From positions 1 to 56,888 of the forward strand of contig JBEBXK010000021.1 in the NCBI GenBank assembly GCA_040391605.1: a stretch of DNA of 56,888 bases, given 5' to 3'. How positions within the stretch are numbered: position 1 is the first letter of the stretch; every line of letters starts with the position of its first letter. Positions 16,563 through 23,601 of the stretch are shown here, one piece after another. The position numbers and the translations under genes are program-made. Below the pieces are notes generated by a model that saw nothing but the letters and a program-made list of their open reading frames with translations, was not told where the DNA came from and did not search any database. The stretch comes from Vulgatibacter incomptus_A (GTDB lineage Bacteria > Myxococcota > Myxococcia > Myxococcales > Vulgatibacteraceae).

Positions 16563-17069
16563 TCAGCCCCGCGGCGACTTCTGAGCGGAGTAGGCCAGCG
16601 CGCTCTCTGCCGTGAAGTGGGCGCGGGGGCCGTCGTAGTGGCGGGCCACCGGCACCTTGGGCGCCTGCTTCGCCCGCTCCAGCAGCTCCCCTGCCTCGTC
16701 GCCGGCCAGCCGCTCGCAGATCGCGTACATGCCGTCCGGGCCCTCCTCCCGCGGGTTATGCGCCTCGAGGATCGAGCGGATCTCCTCCATCAGCGCGTGG
16801 GTCGGCGTCGGCACCAGCAGGAGCGCGATGGCGCTATGCTCCAGGCGGATCTGCGCGCTCCCCGGCAAAGGGTCGCCGCCGCGGCGCCGCTTCGCGTCCA
16901 GCATCAGGATCTTCTCCTCGATCCCGATGTGGCGCAGCAGGCCCTCGCGAAACGCGGCATAGGCTTCGTAGTCGAAGCGCTCCGGATCGCGAACGGCCCG
17001 ATCCATCAGCGCGTCGAGCCGCTCATGATCCTTCGTCAGAAACTCGGTCAGTGGTCCCATGGACGCCAT
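16563..17069 (-). CDS. Hemerythrin HHE-domain protein
   Basis: Predicted four-helix di-iron protein (168 aa) binding O2 or NO, or sensing iron/oxygen. The ATG at 17069 is favoured by GGAGG five bases upstream; a second ATG nine bases later is possible. Metal-ligand candidates are His in LTKDHERLDALMD, His and Glu in LLRHIGIEEKILML, and Glu-His in IRLEHSAIALLL. The C-terminal part (ALAYSAQKSPRG) lacks a fourth clear HxxxE, so ligation may be incomplete or differ from the classic form. It lies downstream of the RIC gene on the same strand, separated by 174 bp that hold a duplicated piece of RIC. Confidence 0.75.
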   Translation of the reverse strand: MASMGPLTEFLTKDHERLDALMDRAVRDPERFDYEAYAAFREGLLRHIGIEEKILMLDAKRRRGGDPLPGSAQIRLEHSAIALLLVPTPTHALMEEIRSILEAHNPREEGPDGMYAICERLAGDEAGELLERAKQAPKVPVARHYDGPRAHFTAESALAYSAQKSPRG

Positions 17070-17173
17070 CAAGCCCTCCTGGTCGCTTGCGTTGCAAGGA
17101 GATCCCGGATGCCTCGTTGACTCGCCACCTTCGTCGATCCACCGGCGGAGATCCCGAGGCGACGGCACGCCTA

Positions 17174-17207
17174 TCCCTACGCCGTCGTCTCCGTGAAGCG
17201 CGGCATC
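17174..17207 (-). pseudogene. Duplicated scar of the RIC gene 3' end
   Basis: These 34 bases match 17241-17274, the end of the RIC gene, with two mismatches. On the minus strand they read ATG...TAG for MPRFTETTA, against MPRFTQTAA at the real C-terminus. It looks like the leftover of a tandem RIC copy or a small duplication. Confidence 0.7.
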
Positions 17208-17243
17208 CTTCCGAGGGTATCCTGATTCGGCTCGCGCCTCTCC

Positions 17244-17930
17244 CTACGCCGCCGTCTGCGTGAAGCGCGGCATCAGCACGTGGGTCTCGAGGTGGACGTG
17301 GCGGAAGATGTCGCCCTCCATCGCCTCCAGCTCCCGCATCAGCGTGTGATAGCTCGCGCACGCCCACGACGGCGGCTCGAACTCGTCGGCCTCGGCGCGG
17401 ATCGTCTCCAACAGCTTGCCCACCGCCAGGTGCTCTTCGTGCATCGAATCCAGCTCCGCCTGCGCGCGGTCGCGATCCGGAGCGCCGGCGACCAGATAGG
17501 GGAAGAGCGCCGTCTCCTCCTCGTCCAGGTGCGGGATCAGGCGCTCGTCCAGCTCCTTCAGCGCCTCGTCCACCCCTTCGAGCTTCGGGTTCTTATCGCC
17601 GTGCACCCTCCGCACCTTCGCCGAGAGGCCGCGCAGGAAGGGCAGCGTCTTGCGCAGATAGGCGTGGTGGCGATCGACGATCAGCTTCGTCAGCGCGGGC
17701 GTCTCCAGCTCGCCCAGAGACTCGCTCGTCCCGGCCGCTGCCCGCGACGAGATCGCCTCGTCCAGCTCCGCGATCACCGCGGCAGGATCGAGGCCCTTCT
17801 GCTTCGCCGCCACGTCCGCGGTGACGTCGCCCCTACAGCAGAAGTCGATCTTATGCGACTTGAAGACCTGGGCCGTCACCGGATGATCGAGGACCAGCTG
17901 GGCCACAGTGGCCTGGCGATCGAACGACAT
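17244..17930 (-). CDS. Iron-sulfur cluster repair di-iron protein (RIC, ScdA/YtfE family)
   Basis: A 228-aa protein expected to repair Fe-S clusters damaged by nitric oxide or oxidants. The start at 17930 follows AAGGAGGAG. Residues about 1-70 form the ScdA_N domain with the hallmark KIDFCCRGD cysteine pair; residues about 75-228 form the di-iron hemerythrin domain with ligands in VDRHHAYLRKTLPF, PHLDEEETALFPYL, SMHEEHLAVGKLL and HVHLETHVLMPRF. A near-perfect sigma-54 promoter lies 62 bp upstream and a sigma-54 activator is divergently encoded, so regulation in the style of norR/norV or dnr systems is likely. The gene may be cotranscribed with the hemerythrin gene. Confidence 0.92.
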   Translation of the reverse strand: MSFDRQATVAQLVLDHPVTAQVFKSHKIDFCCRGDVTADVAAKQKGLDPAAVIAELDEAISSRAAAGTSESLGELETPALTKLIVDRHHAYLRKTLPFLRGLSAKVRRVHGDKNPKLEGVDEALKELDERLIPHLDEEETALFPYLVAGAPDRDRAQAELDSMHEEHLAVGKLLETIRAEADEFEPPSWACASYHTLMRELEAMEGDIFRHVHLETHVLMPRFTQTAA

Positions 17931-17991
17931 GGACTCTCCTCCTTTTTCGTGGCCGTCGCGGGGATGCGTCGGCGACGCGATCTGTCGAAAA

Positions 17992-18006
17992 GCAGAAGGC
18001 GTGCCA
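17992..18006 (-). promoter_or_regulatory. Sigma-54 (-24/-12) promoter of the RIC gene
   Basis: The minus strand reads TGGCAC (18001-18006), 5 bp, CTGC (17992-17995), preceded by CTT. The consensus is TGGCAC-N5-TTGC, so only one core base differs. The start of transcription would fall near 17981, about 50 nt before the RIC ATG. The neighbouring gene encodes a sigma-54 activator and rpoN is in the same window. Confidence 0.75.
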
Positions 18007-18083
18007 AGGCCAATCCCTGGAACTACTTGGGAATCCCCCCTTTTCCCTTGCGGTTCCCCAGGCGGAGATCCAGTTTGGAACGC

Positions 18084-19079
18084 ATGGAACGTCTCGAATC
18101 CGCCGACTGCCGATGTGACGTCTGTGGCCTGCATCCGGGCGTGCAGAGCCTCGGCCGCAGCTCCCAGCTCGTCGCCGAGAGCCCCGCGATGCAGGCGCTC
18201 CTGCGGCGGGCCGCCCGCTTCGCCGCCACCGACGCGCCCATCGTCATCCTCGGCGACAGCGGTACGGGCAAGGAGATGGTCGCCCGGGTCCTTCACTCCA
18301 ACAGCTTGCGCAAGGACAAGCCCTTCGTCGCCGTCAACGTCGCCGCCCTCCCCGCCGAGCTCCTGGAATCCGAGCTCTTCGGCCACGCCAAAGGCGCCTT
18401 CACCGGCGCCACCGGCGCCAAGAAGGGACTCTTCGAGGTCGCGGACGGCGGCACCCTCTTCCTGGACGAGATCGGGGAGATGCCCTTTCCCCTCCAGGCC
18501 AAGCTCCTCCGTGCCCTGCAGGACGGCGAGATCCGCCGGGTCGGCGAGACCCGCTCCTTCGGCGTCGACGCCCGGATCGTCTGCGCCACCCACCGCGATC
18601 TCGCCGAGCGGGTCGCCGATGGCCAGTTCCGCGAAGACCTCTACTACCGCCTCAAGGTCCTCACCCTCCGCGTGCCACCCCTGCGCGATCGCCCCGAAGA
18701 CATCGCCGTCCTCACCCGCCACTTCCTCGCGGCCCAGGGGCGGCCCGACGTCCGCCTCGCCGCCGATGCCGCCGCCGCCATGAGCGCCTACCGCTGGCCC
18801 GGCAACGTCCGCGAGCTCGCCAGCGCCGTCCAGCACGGCCTCGCCCTCACGGACGAAGCGCACATCGAGCTCGAGCACCTCCCCGAAGAACTCCACACCA
18901 GGCGGCCGGGCCGCTCATCCGCCAGCCCCTCTGTGGCGCTGCGCCCCCTCGCCGAGGTCGAGCGCGACCATATCCTCCAGGTCCTCGACCTCTGCGACGG
19001 CTCCCAGACCGAGGCGGCCCGCGTGCTCGGCATCGGCCGCAACACCCTCTGGCGCAAGCTCCGCACCTACCAGAGCTGA
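18084..19079 (+). CDS. Sigma-54-dependent activator with Cys-rich N-terminus
   Basis: A 331-aa enhancer-binding protein. I use the ATG at 18084, just past the divergent promoter region; the open frame to 17280 is a mirror of RIC. Residues 9-14 form a CxCxxC cluster (CRCDVC); there is no GAF, PAS or receiver domain. The AAA+ domain (about 33-265) has Walker A GDSGTGKEM, the sigma-54 contact loop GAFTGA, Walker B GTLFLDEIGE and the R-finger region FREDLYYRL. A Fis-type HTH follows (about 290-331: SQTEAARVLGIGRNTLWRKL). The Cys cluster could bind a metal, an Fe-S centre or NO and act as the sensor (inference). Divergence from RIC suggests RIC is its target. Confidence 0.88.
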   Translation: MERLESADCRCDVCGLHPGVQSLGRSSQLVAESPAMQALLRRAARFAATDAPIVILGDSGTGKEMVARVLHSNSLRKDKPFVAVNVAALPAELLESELFGHAKGAFTGATGAKKGLFEVADGGTLFLDEIGEMPFPLQAKLLRALQDGEIRRVGETRSFGVDARIVCATHRDLAERVADGQFREDLYYRLKVLTLRVPPLRDRPEDIAVLTRHFLAAQGRPDVRLAADAAAAMSAYRWPGNVRELASAVQHGLALTDEAHIELEHLPEELHTRRPGRSSASPSVALRPLAEVERDHILQVLDLCDGSQTEAARVLGIGRNTLWRKLRTYQS

Positions 19080-19084
19080 AGCTC

Positions 19085-19104
19085 TGCGAGCCGGAGGCGA
19101 GCGA
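19085..19104 (-). repeat. Partial copy of the dispersed repeat
   Basis: The minus strand reads TCGCTCGCCTCCGGCTCGCA, the second block of the repeat at 10684 and 21691. It starts 6 bp after the activator stop codon. Confidence 0.5.
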
Positions 19105-19165
19105 TCGCCCATCGCTGGAAACGAGCGCGGACTTCGGCCCGAGTCATTGGGCTACACGGGGCGCG

Positions 19166-19402
19166 TCAGGAGAGGGCGAACCAAAGCAACGCCGCCCAGA
19201 GGGCCAGGCTCATCGGCGCGCCATAGACGAGGCCACGGGCCATGCGGGCGCGGCGGGCGTCCGCCTCTCGGGCGTCGAAGATCCCGAGGATCGGGCGGTC
19301 CGCCGCACCGAGGCTCGAGAGCCTCATCCCCGGGTCGAGATCGGAAGCGACAGCGCTGCGCAGCGCGCTCGAATCCACCTGACGCGGGAGAGAGGAGGTC
19401 AT
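19166..19402 (-). CDS. Small hypothetical membrane protein
   Basis: A 78-aa frame that I do not recognise. Starting at 19402 (MTSSLPRQVDSS) it has a hydrophilic N-terminal part with an acidic/basic mix (READARRARMARG) and one C-terminal membrane segment (PMSLALWAALLWFALS). A TATTAT box at 19439-19444 on the minus strand could be its -10. There is no clear Shine-Dalgarno sequence. A 212-bp gap separates it from the beta-barrel gene upstream on the same strand. The coding call is tentative. Confidence 0.45.
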   Translation of the reverse strand: MTSSLPRQVDSSALRSAVASDLDPGMRLSSLGAADRPILGIFDAREADARRARMARGLVYGAPMSLALWAALLWFALS

Positions 19403-19614
19403 GAGAGGAGAGTACGGCGGGCGAGCGGATGTCGCAAAATAATACGACCAAGGGGCTATGAAAGTATCCCACCTGGTAGCGGGAGGAGAGCGCCTTCCGA
19501 GCGCGAGCGTGAGGCCCTCCATAGGCTGTGAGAAGCTTGGCCCGGCCGGCATCGGAGGCGATTCCCTAGCGCGAGGGCGCAGTTTCGAGCCTTTGCCGGT
19601 TGCTGGCGACTCCT

Positions 19615-20943
19615 TCAGCGCGCGGCGGCAGCTCTGGGCTCACTTCCGGGCAGGACCGCCCGAAGCTCGACCATCGTGACCACTTCGCGAAAGTTCAGCA
19701 GATCCGCGCGACCGCTATGTTGCACCGCGGCCGCGACCACCACACCCATCGTCACGTCCCGCGTGAGGCTGCGATCCGCCCGCAACGCCATGCCTGCGAT
19801 CCAGGTCCGCTCGTAGTCGATATCGTCATAGCCGAGCCAGGGATCCAGGTAGGCGACCTGCCCCGTCGCGCCGAGGAGCCAGTCGCGGCCGGGAGACCAG
19901 GCCGAACGACCCTCGACGAAGGTCCGATAGTCCAGCGCGCCCCGGAGGCGATCGATCGTGGGCTCCGCCCCGACGATCAGCGCCAACGACGGACGCACCT
20001 CGCTGTGCAGGTACTCCAGCGCCACCTGCCCCCAAGGCGCGGCGCTCACGGCGCGGGTCGACGACCCCCGCTCCCCCTCCGGCAGAGGCTCCGGCGGCGT
20101 CGTCACGTCCGCCCCGACGGCCCCTCCCGCGAAGCGCAGGGTGAAGAAGCGGTTCAGGATCCGGGTCCAGCTCGAGCCGAACCGGAGCAACAGCGCGTCG
20201 CTCCCCTCCGCCACCGTGGAATCGACCGCCGAGACCTCCACCCCGAGGAGGTTCTCGTAGCCGAGCTGGAACTCCAGCCGCCCGTCCGCCCCGAGCTCCC
20301 GCTGGAGCGGCATCACCTCCGCCGCCTCCCGATCCGTCCCGCCTCCGACCGACGCCGACCCATCGATCGAGAGGGTGGCGCTGCGCCAGGGCAAGGTGGT
20401 GAAGCCCGCCGACGCGCCGAAGGACCTGTAGCCGATTCGATCGGTGCGCAGCACGGGCTGCGACCCTGCCGACGTCCCGGGCCGCTCCCCTTCGCGAGGT
20501 GGCGCGAAGACGTCCCGCCCGAGGGGATCCATCGAGCCGTACGTGGCGAAGGCCCGGCCCCGCAGCGTCCAATCCGAGAGCTCCCGATCGAGGCGCAGCT
20601 CCAGGCTGTGAAGGAGGCTCGCACGCTGCAAGGGCCCTGGCGCCGAGATCCTCGGGTCGAGCCCCTCCGGCCTCGGCTCGAAGGGCACGCGCAAGGTGGG
20701 CGCGTATGCGAGGCTCACCCGCAGCCTCGTATCGTTCGAGAGCTCGAGGCGCGGCGCCAGATCCAACTCGCCGATGCTGCGGATCACCTCGGGCGGCAGA
20801 GGACCTTCCTGCGTCGCCAAGCCCTGCTCTTGCACCAGGCGCCAGTTCGTCCCCGCCCGCACCTCCGCCCCCAGCTCCACGTTCCCCACCGGCGCGAAGG
20901 AGAAGAGCGACGCAGCCAGGAGGACCGCCCCCCCCGGGATCAT
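19615..20943 (-). CDS. Outer-membrane beta-barrel protein of exopolysaccharide export
   Basis: A 442-aa secreted protein with signal MIPGGAVLLAASLFSFAPV and alternating amphipathic strands throughout (LELGAEVRAGTNWRL, PRLELSNDTRLRVSLAYAPT, LELRLDRELSDWTLRGRAF, RATLSIDGSASV). The start ATG overlaps the stop of the OPX gene by 4 bp. In Myxococcus xanthus, short OPX proteins work with separate outer-membrane barrels (the Wzp type) because they lack their own outer-membrane helix; this gene pair has the same arrangement. By that model the barrel would be the outer-membrane pore for the polymer. The barrel fold is inferred from the strand pattern. Confidence 0.75.
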   Translation of the reverse strand: MIPGGAVLLAASLFSFAPVGNVELGAEVRAGTNWRLVQEQGLATQEGPLPPEVIRSIGELDLAPRLELSNDTRLRVSLAYAPTLRVPFEPRPEGLDPRISAPGPLQRASLLHSLELRLDRELSDWTLRGRAFATYGSMDPLGRDVFAPPREGERPGTSAGSQPVLRTDRIGYRSFGASAGFTTLPWRSATLSIDGSASVGGGTDREAAEVMPLQRELGADGRLEFQLGYENLLGVEVSAVDSTVAEGSDALLLRFGSSWTRILNRFFTLRFAGGAVGADVTTPPEPLPEGERGSSTRAVSAAPWGQVALEYLHSEVRPSLALIVGAEPTIDRLRGALDYRTFVEGRSAWSPGRDWLLGATGQVAYLDPWLGYDDIDYERTWIAGMALRADRSLTRDVTMGVVVAAAVQHSGRADLLNFREVVTMVELRAVLPGSEPRAAAAR

Positions 20944-21569
20944 TCCACGACCACGATGTCGCCGCTCTGCAGGAAGAAGCCCGCCGCCCGGGTCGCGCCC
21001 CCCGTCAGATCCCGCATGCGAAAGCGGATCCGGGTCGGAGCCGGGCTCCATGGCTCGAGCCGCCGCAACACGTAGATCCCTTCAGGGTTCGCGTAGCGGT
21101 TCAACCCGCCTGCCGCAGCGATGGCGTGCAGCACCCCGGCGGGACGCGACATCGTGAAGACCCCTGCCGTGGTCACCTCCCCGATCACCGAGATGTTCAT
21201 CTGCGCCGGCTCCTCCAGCGTCACCGTCACCACCGGATCGACGATCAGCGAGATCAGCTCCCGCTGCAGTCTCTCGCTCAGCTCGTTGGGAGTCAGCTCG
21301 GCGACGCTCACGTCCTTGAGAAAGGGCAGCGAGATCCTGCCGTCCTCCCGCACCCGCGCCCGCTCCAGGGACATCGCCTCCTGGTTCCAGACCCTGACAC
21401 TGATCACGTCCCGCGGCGCGATCCGGTAGTCCGCCGACCTTTCGGGCTCCGCCTCCAGTTCGTCGACCCACCGAAAGGGCTGCGTCGTGGCGCAGCCCTG
21501 CGCGAAGACGCAGCAGAGCGCGAGGAGGAGCGAAGCGGGAAGCAGGATGAGATTAGACCGGACACACAT
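20940..21569 (-). CDS. Polysaccharide export protein, short OPX (Wza-like) lipoprotein
   Basis: Periplasmic export channel component (209 aa). Signal peptide with lipobox AQGC near residue 26, polysaccharide-export (PES) domain (DYRIAPRDVISVRVWNQEAM, RVREDGRISLPFLKDVSV, LIVDPVVTVTLEEP) and one SLBB domain (NISVIGEVTTAGVFTM to VLHAIAAAGGLNRYANPEG). It lacks the C-terminal amphipathic helix with which E. coli Wza spans the outer membrane, so it needs a partner; the coupled beta-barrel is the obvious one. A palindromic CCCC-N6-GGGG site lies 43 bp upstream. Confidence 0.9.
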   Translation of the reverse strand: MCVRSNLILLPASLLLALCCVFAQGCATTQPFRWVDELEAEPERSADYRIAPRDVISVRVWNQEAMSLERARVREDGRISLPFLKDVSVAELTPNELSERLQRELISLIVDPVVTVTLEEPAQMNISVIGEVTTAGVFTMSRPAGVLHAIAAAGGLNRYANPEGIYVLRRLEPWSPAPTRIRFRMRDLTGGATRAAGFFLQSGDIVVVE

Positions 21570-21611
21570 ATCGGCGCAGCTCCCAGGTGGGCGATCGTTC
21601 GTGTGGCGGTA

Positions 21612-21625
21612 CCCCTATCATGGGG
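21612..21625. promoter_or_regulatory. CCCC-N6-GGGG palindrome upstream of OPX gene
   Basis: CCCCTATCATGGGG, 43 bp before the OPX start. It resembles a shortened form of the 18-mer at 21785, 35965 and 38967. Confidence 0.35.
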
Positions 21626-21690
21626 CTCCGAGGCCATACCAGGAGGCAGCCTGAGAAAGTCACCCCCTGCTCCAGGCGGGGGCGATTTTC

Positions 21691-21744
21691 TCACGCGCGC
21701 TGCGGGCGAATGGCCCTCTTGGCGTTCGCTCGCCTCCGGCTCGC
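21691..21744 (+). repeat. Dispersed intergenic repeat, copy 2
   Basis: TCACGCGCGCTGCGG, 21 variable bases, CGCTCGCCTCCGGCTCGC. Same blocks and spacing as 10684-10737. Here it is followed three bases later by a perfect 10-bp inverted repeat. Confidence 0.65.
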
Positions 21745-21747
21745 CGG

Positions 21748-21807
21748 GTTCGTGAAGTCCTGAAGTGCTTCACGAACTCTCGACCTCCCATTGGCATAGG
21801 GGTCGAG
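21748..21807. promoter_or_regulatory. Two adjacent perfect inverted repeats
   Basis: GTTCGTGAAG / CTTCACGAAC (21748-21757 and 21768-21777, 10-nt loop) and CTCGACC / GGTCGAG (21779-21785 and 21801-21807). The second encloses the near-palindrome CTCCCATTGGCATAGGGG (21785-21802). They may be regulator binding sites or form a structured region upstream of the promoter. Confidence 0.5.
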
Positions 21808-21857
21808 ATCGGGCAGAACCAGTCGCGCCAACGAGCCGTGACGACCAGGTCCCTTCC

Positions 21858-21886
21858 TTGACCTGGTCCCGCGTTCCGCATTTGAT
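21858..21886 (+). promoter_or_regulatory. Putative promoter of the kinase-like gene with operator-like repeat
   Basis: TTGACC (21858-21863), 17 bp, TTTGAT (21881-21886), 25 bp before the ATG. A perfect 9-bp inverted repeat GACCAGGTC / GACCTGGTC (21843-21851, 21860-21868) overlaps the -35, a position where a bound repressor or activator would control the promoter. Confidence 0.4.
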
Positions 21887-21911
21887 ACGCCGATCGAGGG
21901 ATGGGAGGCGA

Positions 21912-22496
21912 ATGAGCACCAAGACGGACCTGGCCCTCAGCCAGGAGGAAAAATCGACCGGCTCCGAACCCGATGCCGCCGGCGCGCTGTCGAGCCGCGA
22001 GATGCAGGAGCTCTGGTTCACCCTCGCCAAGCGGGAGTGGGGCTCCCTCGCCATCATCCCGGCCGATCCCGAGGCCTCCACCGAGGAGCTCGCCCGCTCC
22101 CTCGCGACCGTGGGTAAGAACCTCAGCTACCTCCCGGTGTCAGCCGTCACCGTCAAGGTGATCGGCCCCAGCTCCGCCCTCGCCCTCGCCGCCTTGGCCC
22201 ACCACGTCCGCAACCGGCAGGAGCGGCTATGGCATGGCAACGGCGTCATCGAGGTCGTCGCCGATCCGGCGCCCGAAGAGCCAGAGAGCGACGACGACGG
22301 CTACATGATGACCCCGGTGGGCCAGCTGATCCTCGGCGTCCCCTCCGTCATCGCCGAGCCCGTGGCGCTCGCCGTCGCCCAGGCCGTCGACTTCGTCGTC
22401 CTCGGCGTCGAGCTCGGCCGCACCAACATGAAGGATCTGCAGCGCTCCATCGACCTCATCGGCCGAGACCGCATCGCCGGCTGCTGCCTGCTCTGA
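21912..22496 (+). CDS. Walker-less BY-kinase/CpsD-like polysaccharide protein
   Basis: A 194-aa cytoplasmic protein. GGAGG lies just before the ATG at 21912. Residues about 30-90 (REWGSLAIIPADPEAST, ELARSLATVGKNLSYLPV) and 135-194 (LILGVPSVIAEPVALAVAQA, VVLGVELGRTNMKDLQRSID, ending RIAGCCLL) follow the pattern of bacterial tyrosine kinases such as CpsD/Wze, in which the last part reads roughly D-x-VVLVV-x-x-GRT...GVVLN. There is no Walker A (GxxxxGKS/T), no Walker A' or B Asp cluster and no Tyr-rich tail. It is therefore probably a non-catalytic regulator or partner of the Wzz-type protein at 51461, which has no kinase domain of its own. A broken paralogue lies at 39045. The relation to kinases is my inference. 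Confidence 0.6.
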   Translation: MSTKTDLALSQEEKSTGSEPDAAGALSSREMQELWFTLAKREWGSLAIIPADPEASTEELARSLATVGKNLSYLPVSAVTVKVIGPSSALALAALAHHVRNRQERLWHGNGVIEVVADPAPEEPESDDDGYMMTPVGQLILGVPSVIAEPVALAVAQAVDFVVLGVELGRTNMKDLQRSIDLIGRDRIAGCCLL

Positions 22497-22674
22497 TAGG
22501 GTCTCCAGCGATCGGCCGCGCACCTTCGCTCTGCTTCGTTGGACCTGCTCTCCCATGCTCACGCACCCATATGCGCTCCGCTTCGGTGCTCGGGGCGCCT
22601 CGCATCCGGCGCGCTCGCCACGATCTCTGGCGACCCTATGAGCGCTCTTGCAGCGTTCACAGACTCTCGCGCGA

Positions 22675-23382
22675 TCAGCAGTAATCGAATGAGCTGAGCC
22701 TGGCGCCAACGCCCTCGTAGGCGAGCGCAGCCGAGTAGCCGGTCTCCGCCTCCAACCGCACCAAGGTCCAGCGATCCCTCTCCCCGGGATCCGGACGAGT
22801 CGCCGACAACGAGGCGGTCTCCCCCAGCGTCACGTCGAAGTCCTGGAGACTCATGCGAAGTCCGCCGCCGCGGGCCTTCAGATACGCCTCTTTCGACGTC
22901 CACCCGCGAAAGAAGGCGAGGCCCCTCTCGCCGGCGGGGAGACGGAGCAGCGCCTCCACCTCGGCAGGCGAGAAGCTCGTCCGCGCCATCGCCTCGTAGT
23001 CGAAGGAGGCGTGCGCCTCGACATCGACCCCCACCTCTCGATGCAGCGCCACCGCCACCAAGGCGATCGCCCCGGAGTGCGCGAGGCTGAAGCGCAGCCC
23101 AGCCCCGTCTCTGAGGGCAGGCTTGCCCTGAGCGCCCCGCATGAATCGCAGCGCCCCCGCTTCGCTCTGACGATAAGACGCCAGGATCCGCCGCAGCGCG
23201 ACGTGCGAGACCTCGTAGCGGAGCCGATCCTCCGGACGGACGAACCTCGCGGCACGAGCGTTCTCTTCCGCCGACAACAAAGCGCGCTCCTCGCCGCCGA
23301 TCCGGGTGGAGGGGATGTCGATCCGCCAGACGTCGATCCGATCGCCGTCGAGGCGCTGCCATGGGAGGGAGGGGGAAGTCAT
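22675..23382 (-). CDS. 4'-phosphopantetheinyl transferase (Sfp type)
   Basis: Transfers phosphopantetheine from CoA to carrier-protein serines (235 aa). It has the Sfp-family blocks RRILASYR...GKPAL, FSLAHSGAIALVAV, the Mg-binding GVDVEAH near residue 115, and FFRGWTSKEAYLKARGGGL near 150. The ATG at 23382 (MTSPSLPWQRLDG) is the natural N-terminus. Located 2.0 kb from the PKS, it is the likely activator of the ACP and PCP of the PKS/NRPS cassette. Divergent from the WecG-type gene, across a 219-bp gap. Confidence 0.9.
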   Translation of the reverse strand: MTSPSLPWQRLDGDRIDVWRIDIPSTRIGGEERALLSAEENARAARFVRPEDRLRYEVSHVALRRILASYRQSEAGALRFMRGAQGKPALRDGAGLRFSLAHSGAIALVAVALHREVGVDVEAHASFDYEAMARTSFSPAEVEALLRLPAGERGLAFFRGWTSKEAYLKARGGGLRMSLQDFDVTLGETASLSATRPDPGERDRWTLVRLEAETGYSAALAYEGVGARLSSFDYC

Positions 23383-23601
23383 GCGATCGCGGTGGTCCTC
23401 ATACCGTGGTAGGTGCTCACACTCAAACCGTGGAGCCCTGGCTGCGCCAGCCAACACGCAGGTCCGCTCATCTTGCGCTGGCGGCGAAGGCCCGTCCATC
23501 CACGCGGTCTGGGTCCAGCTGGACGCCTCAGGCGGCCGTCTCACCCCCTCGCTCGAGCGATCGACGCTGGGGAGATCGGTTCGAGAGAAGGGATCGGATA
23601 G

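Larger units (their letters stand above)
21570..21911. other. Divergent regulatory region, OPX / kinase-like gene
   Basis: A 342-bp region with no gene but dense structure. It holds a CCCC-N6-GGGG palindrome (21612-21625), copy 2 of the dispersed repeat (21691-21744), three consecutive inverted repeats (21748-21777, 21779-21807, 21843-21868) and a promoter candidate (21858-21886) for the plus-strand gene. Confidence 0.6.

Noticed and set aside
17244..18896. Frames extending RIC and the activator far into each other
   Set aside because: Each extension lies opposite the other gene and has no domain; the sigma-54 promoter and Shine-Dalgarno sequences define the real starts.
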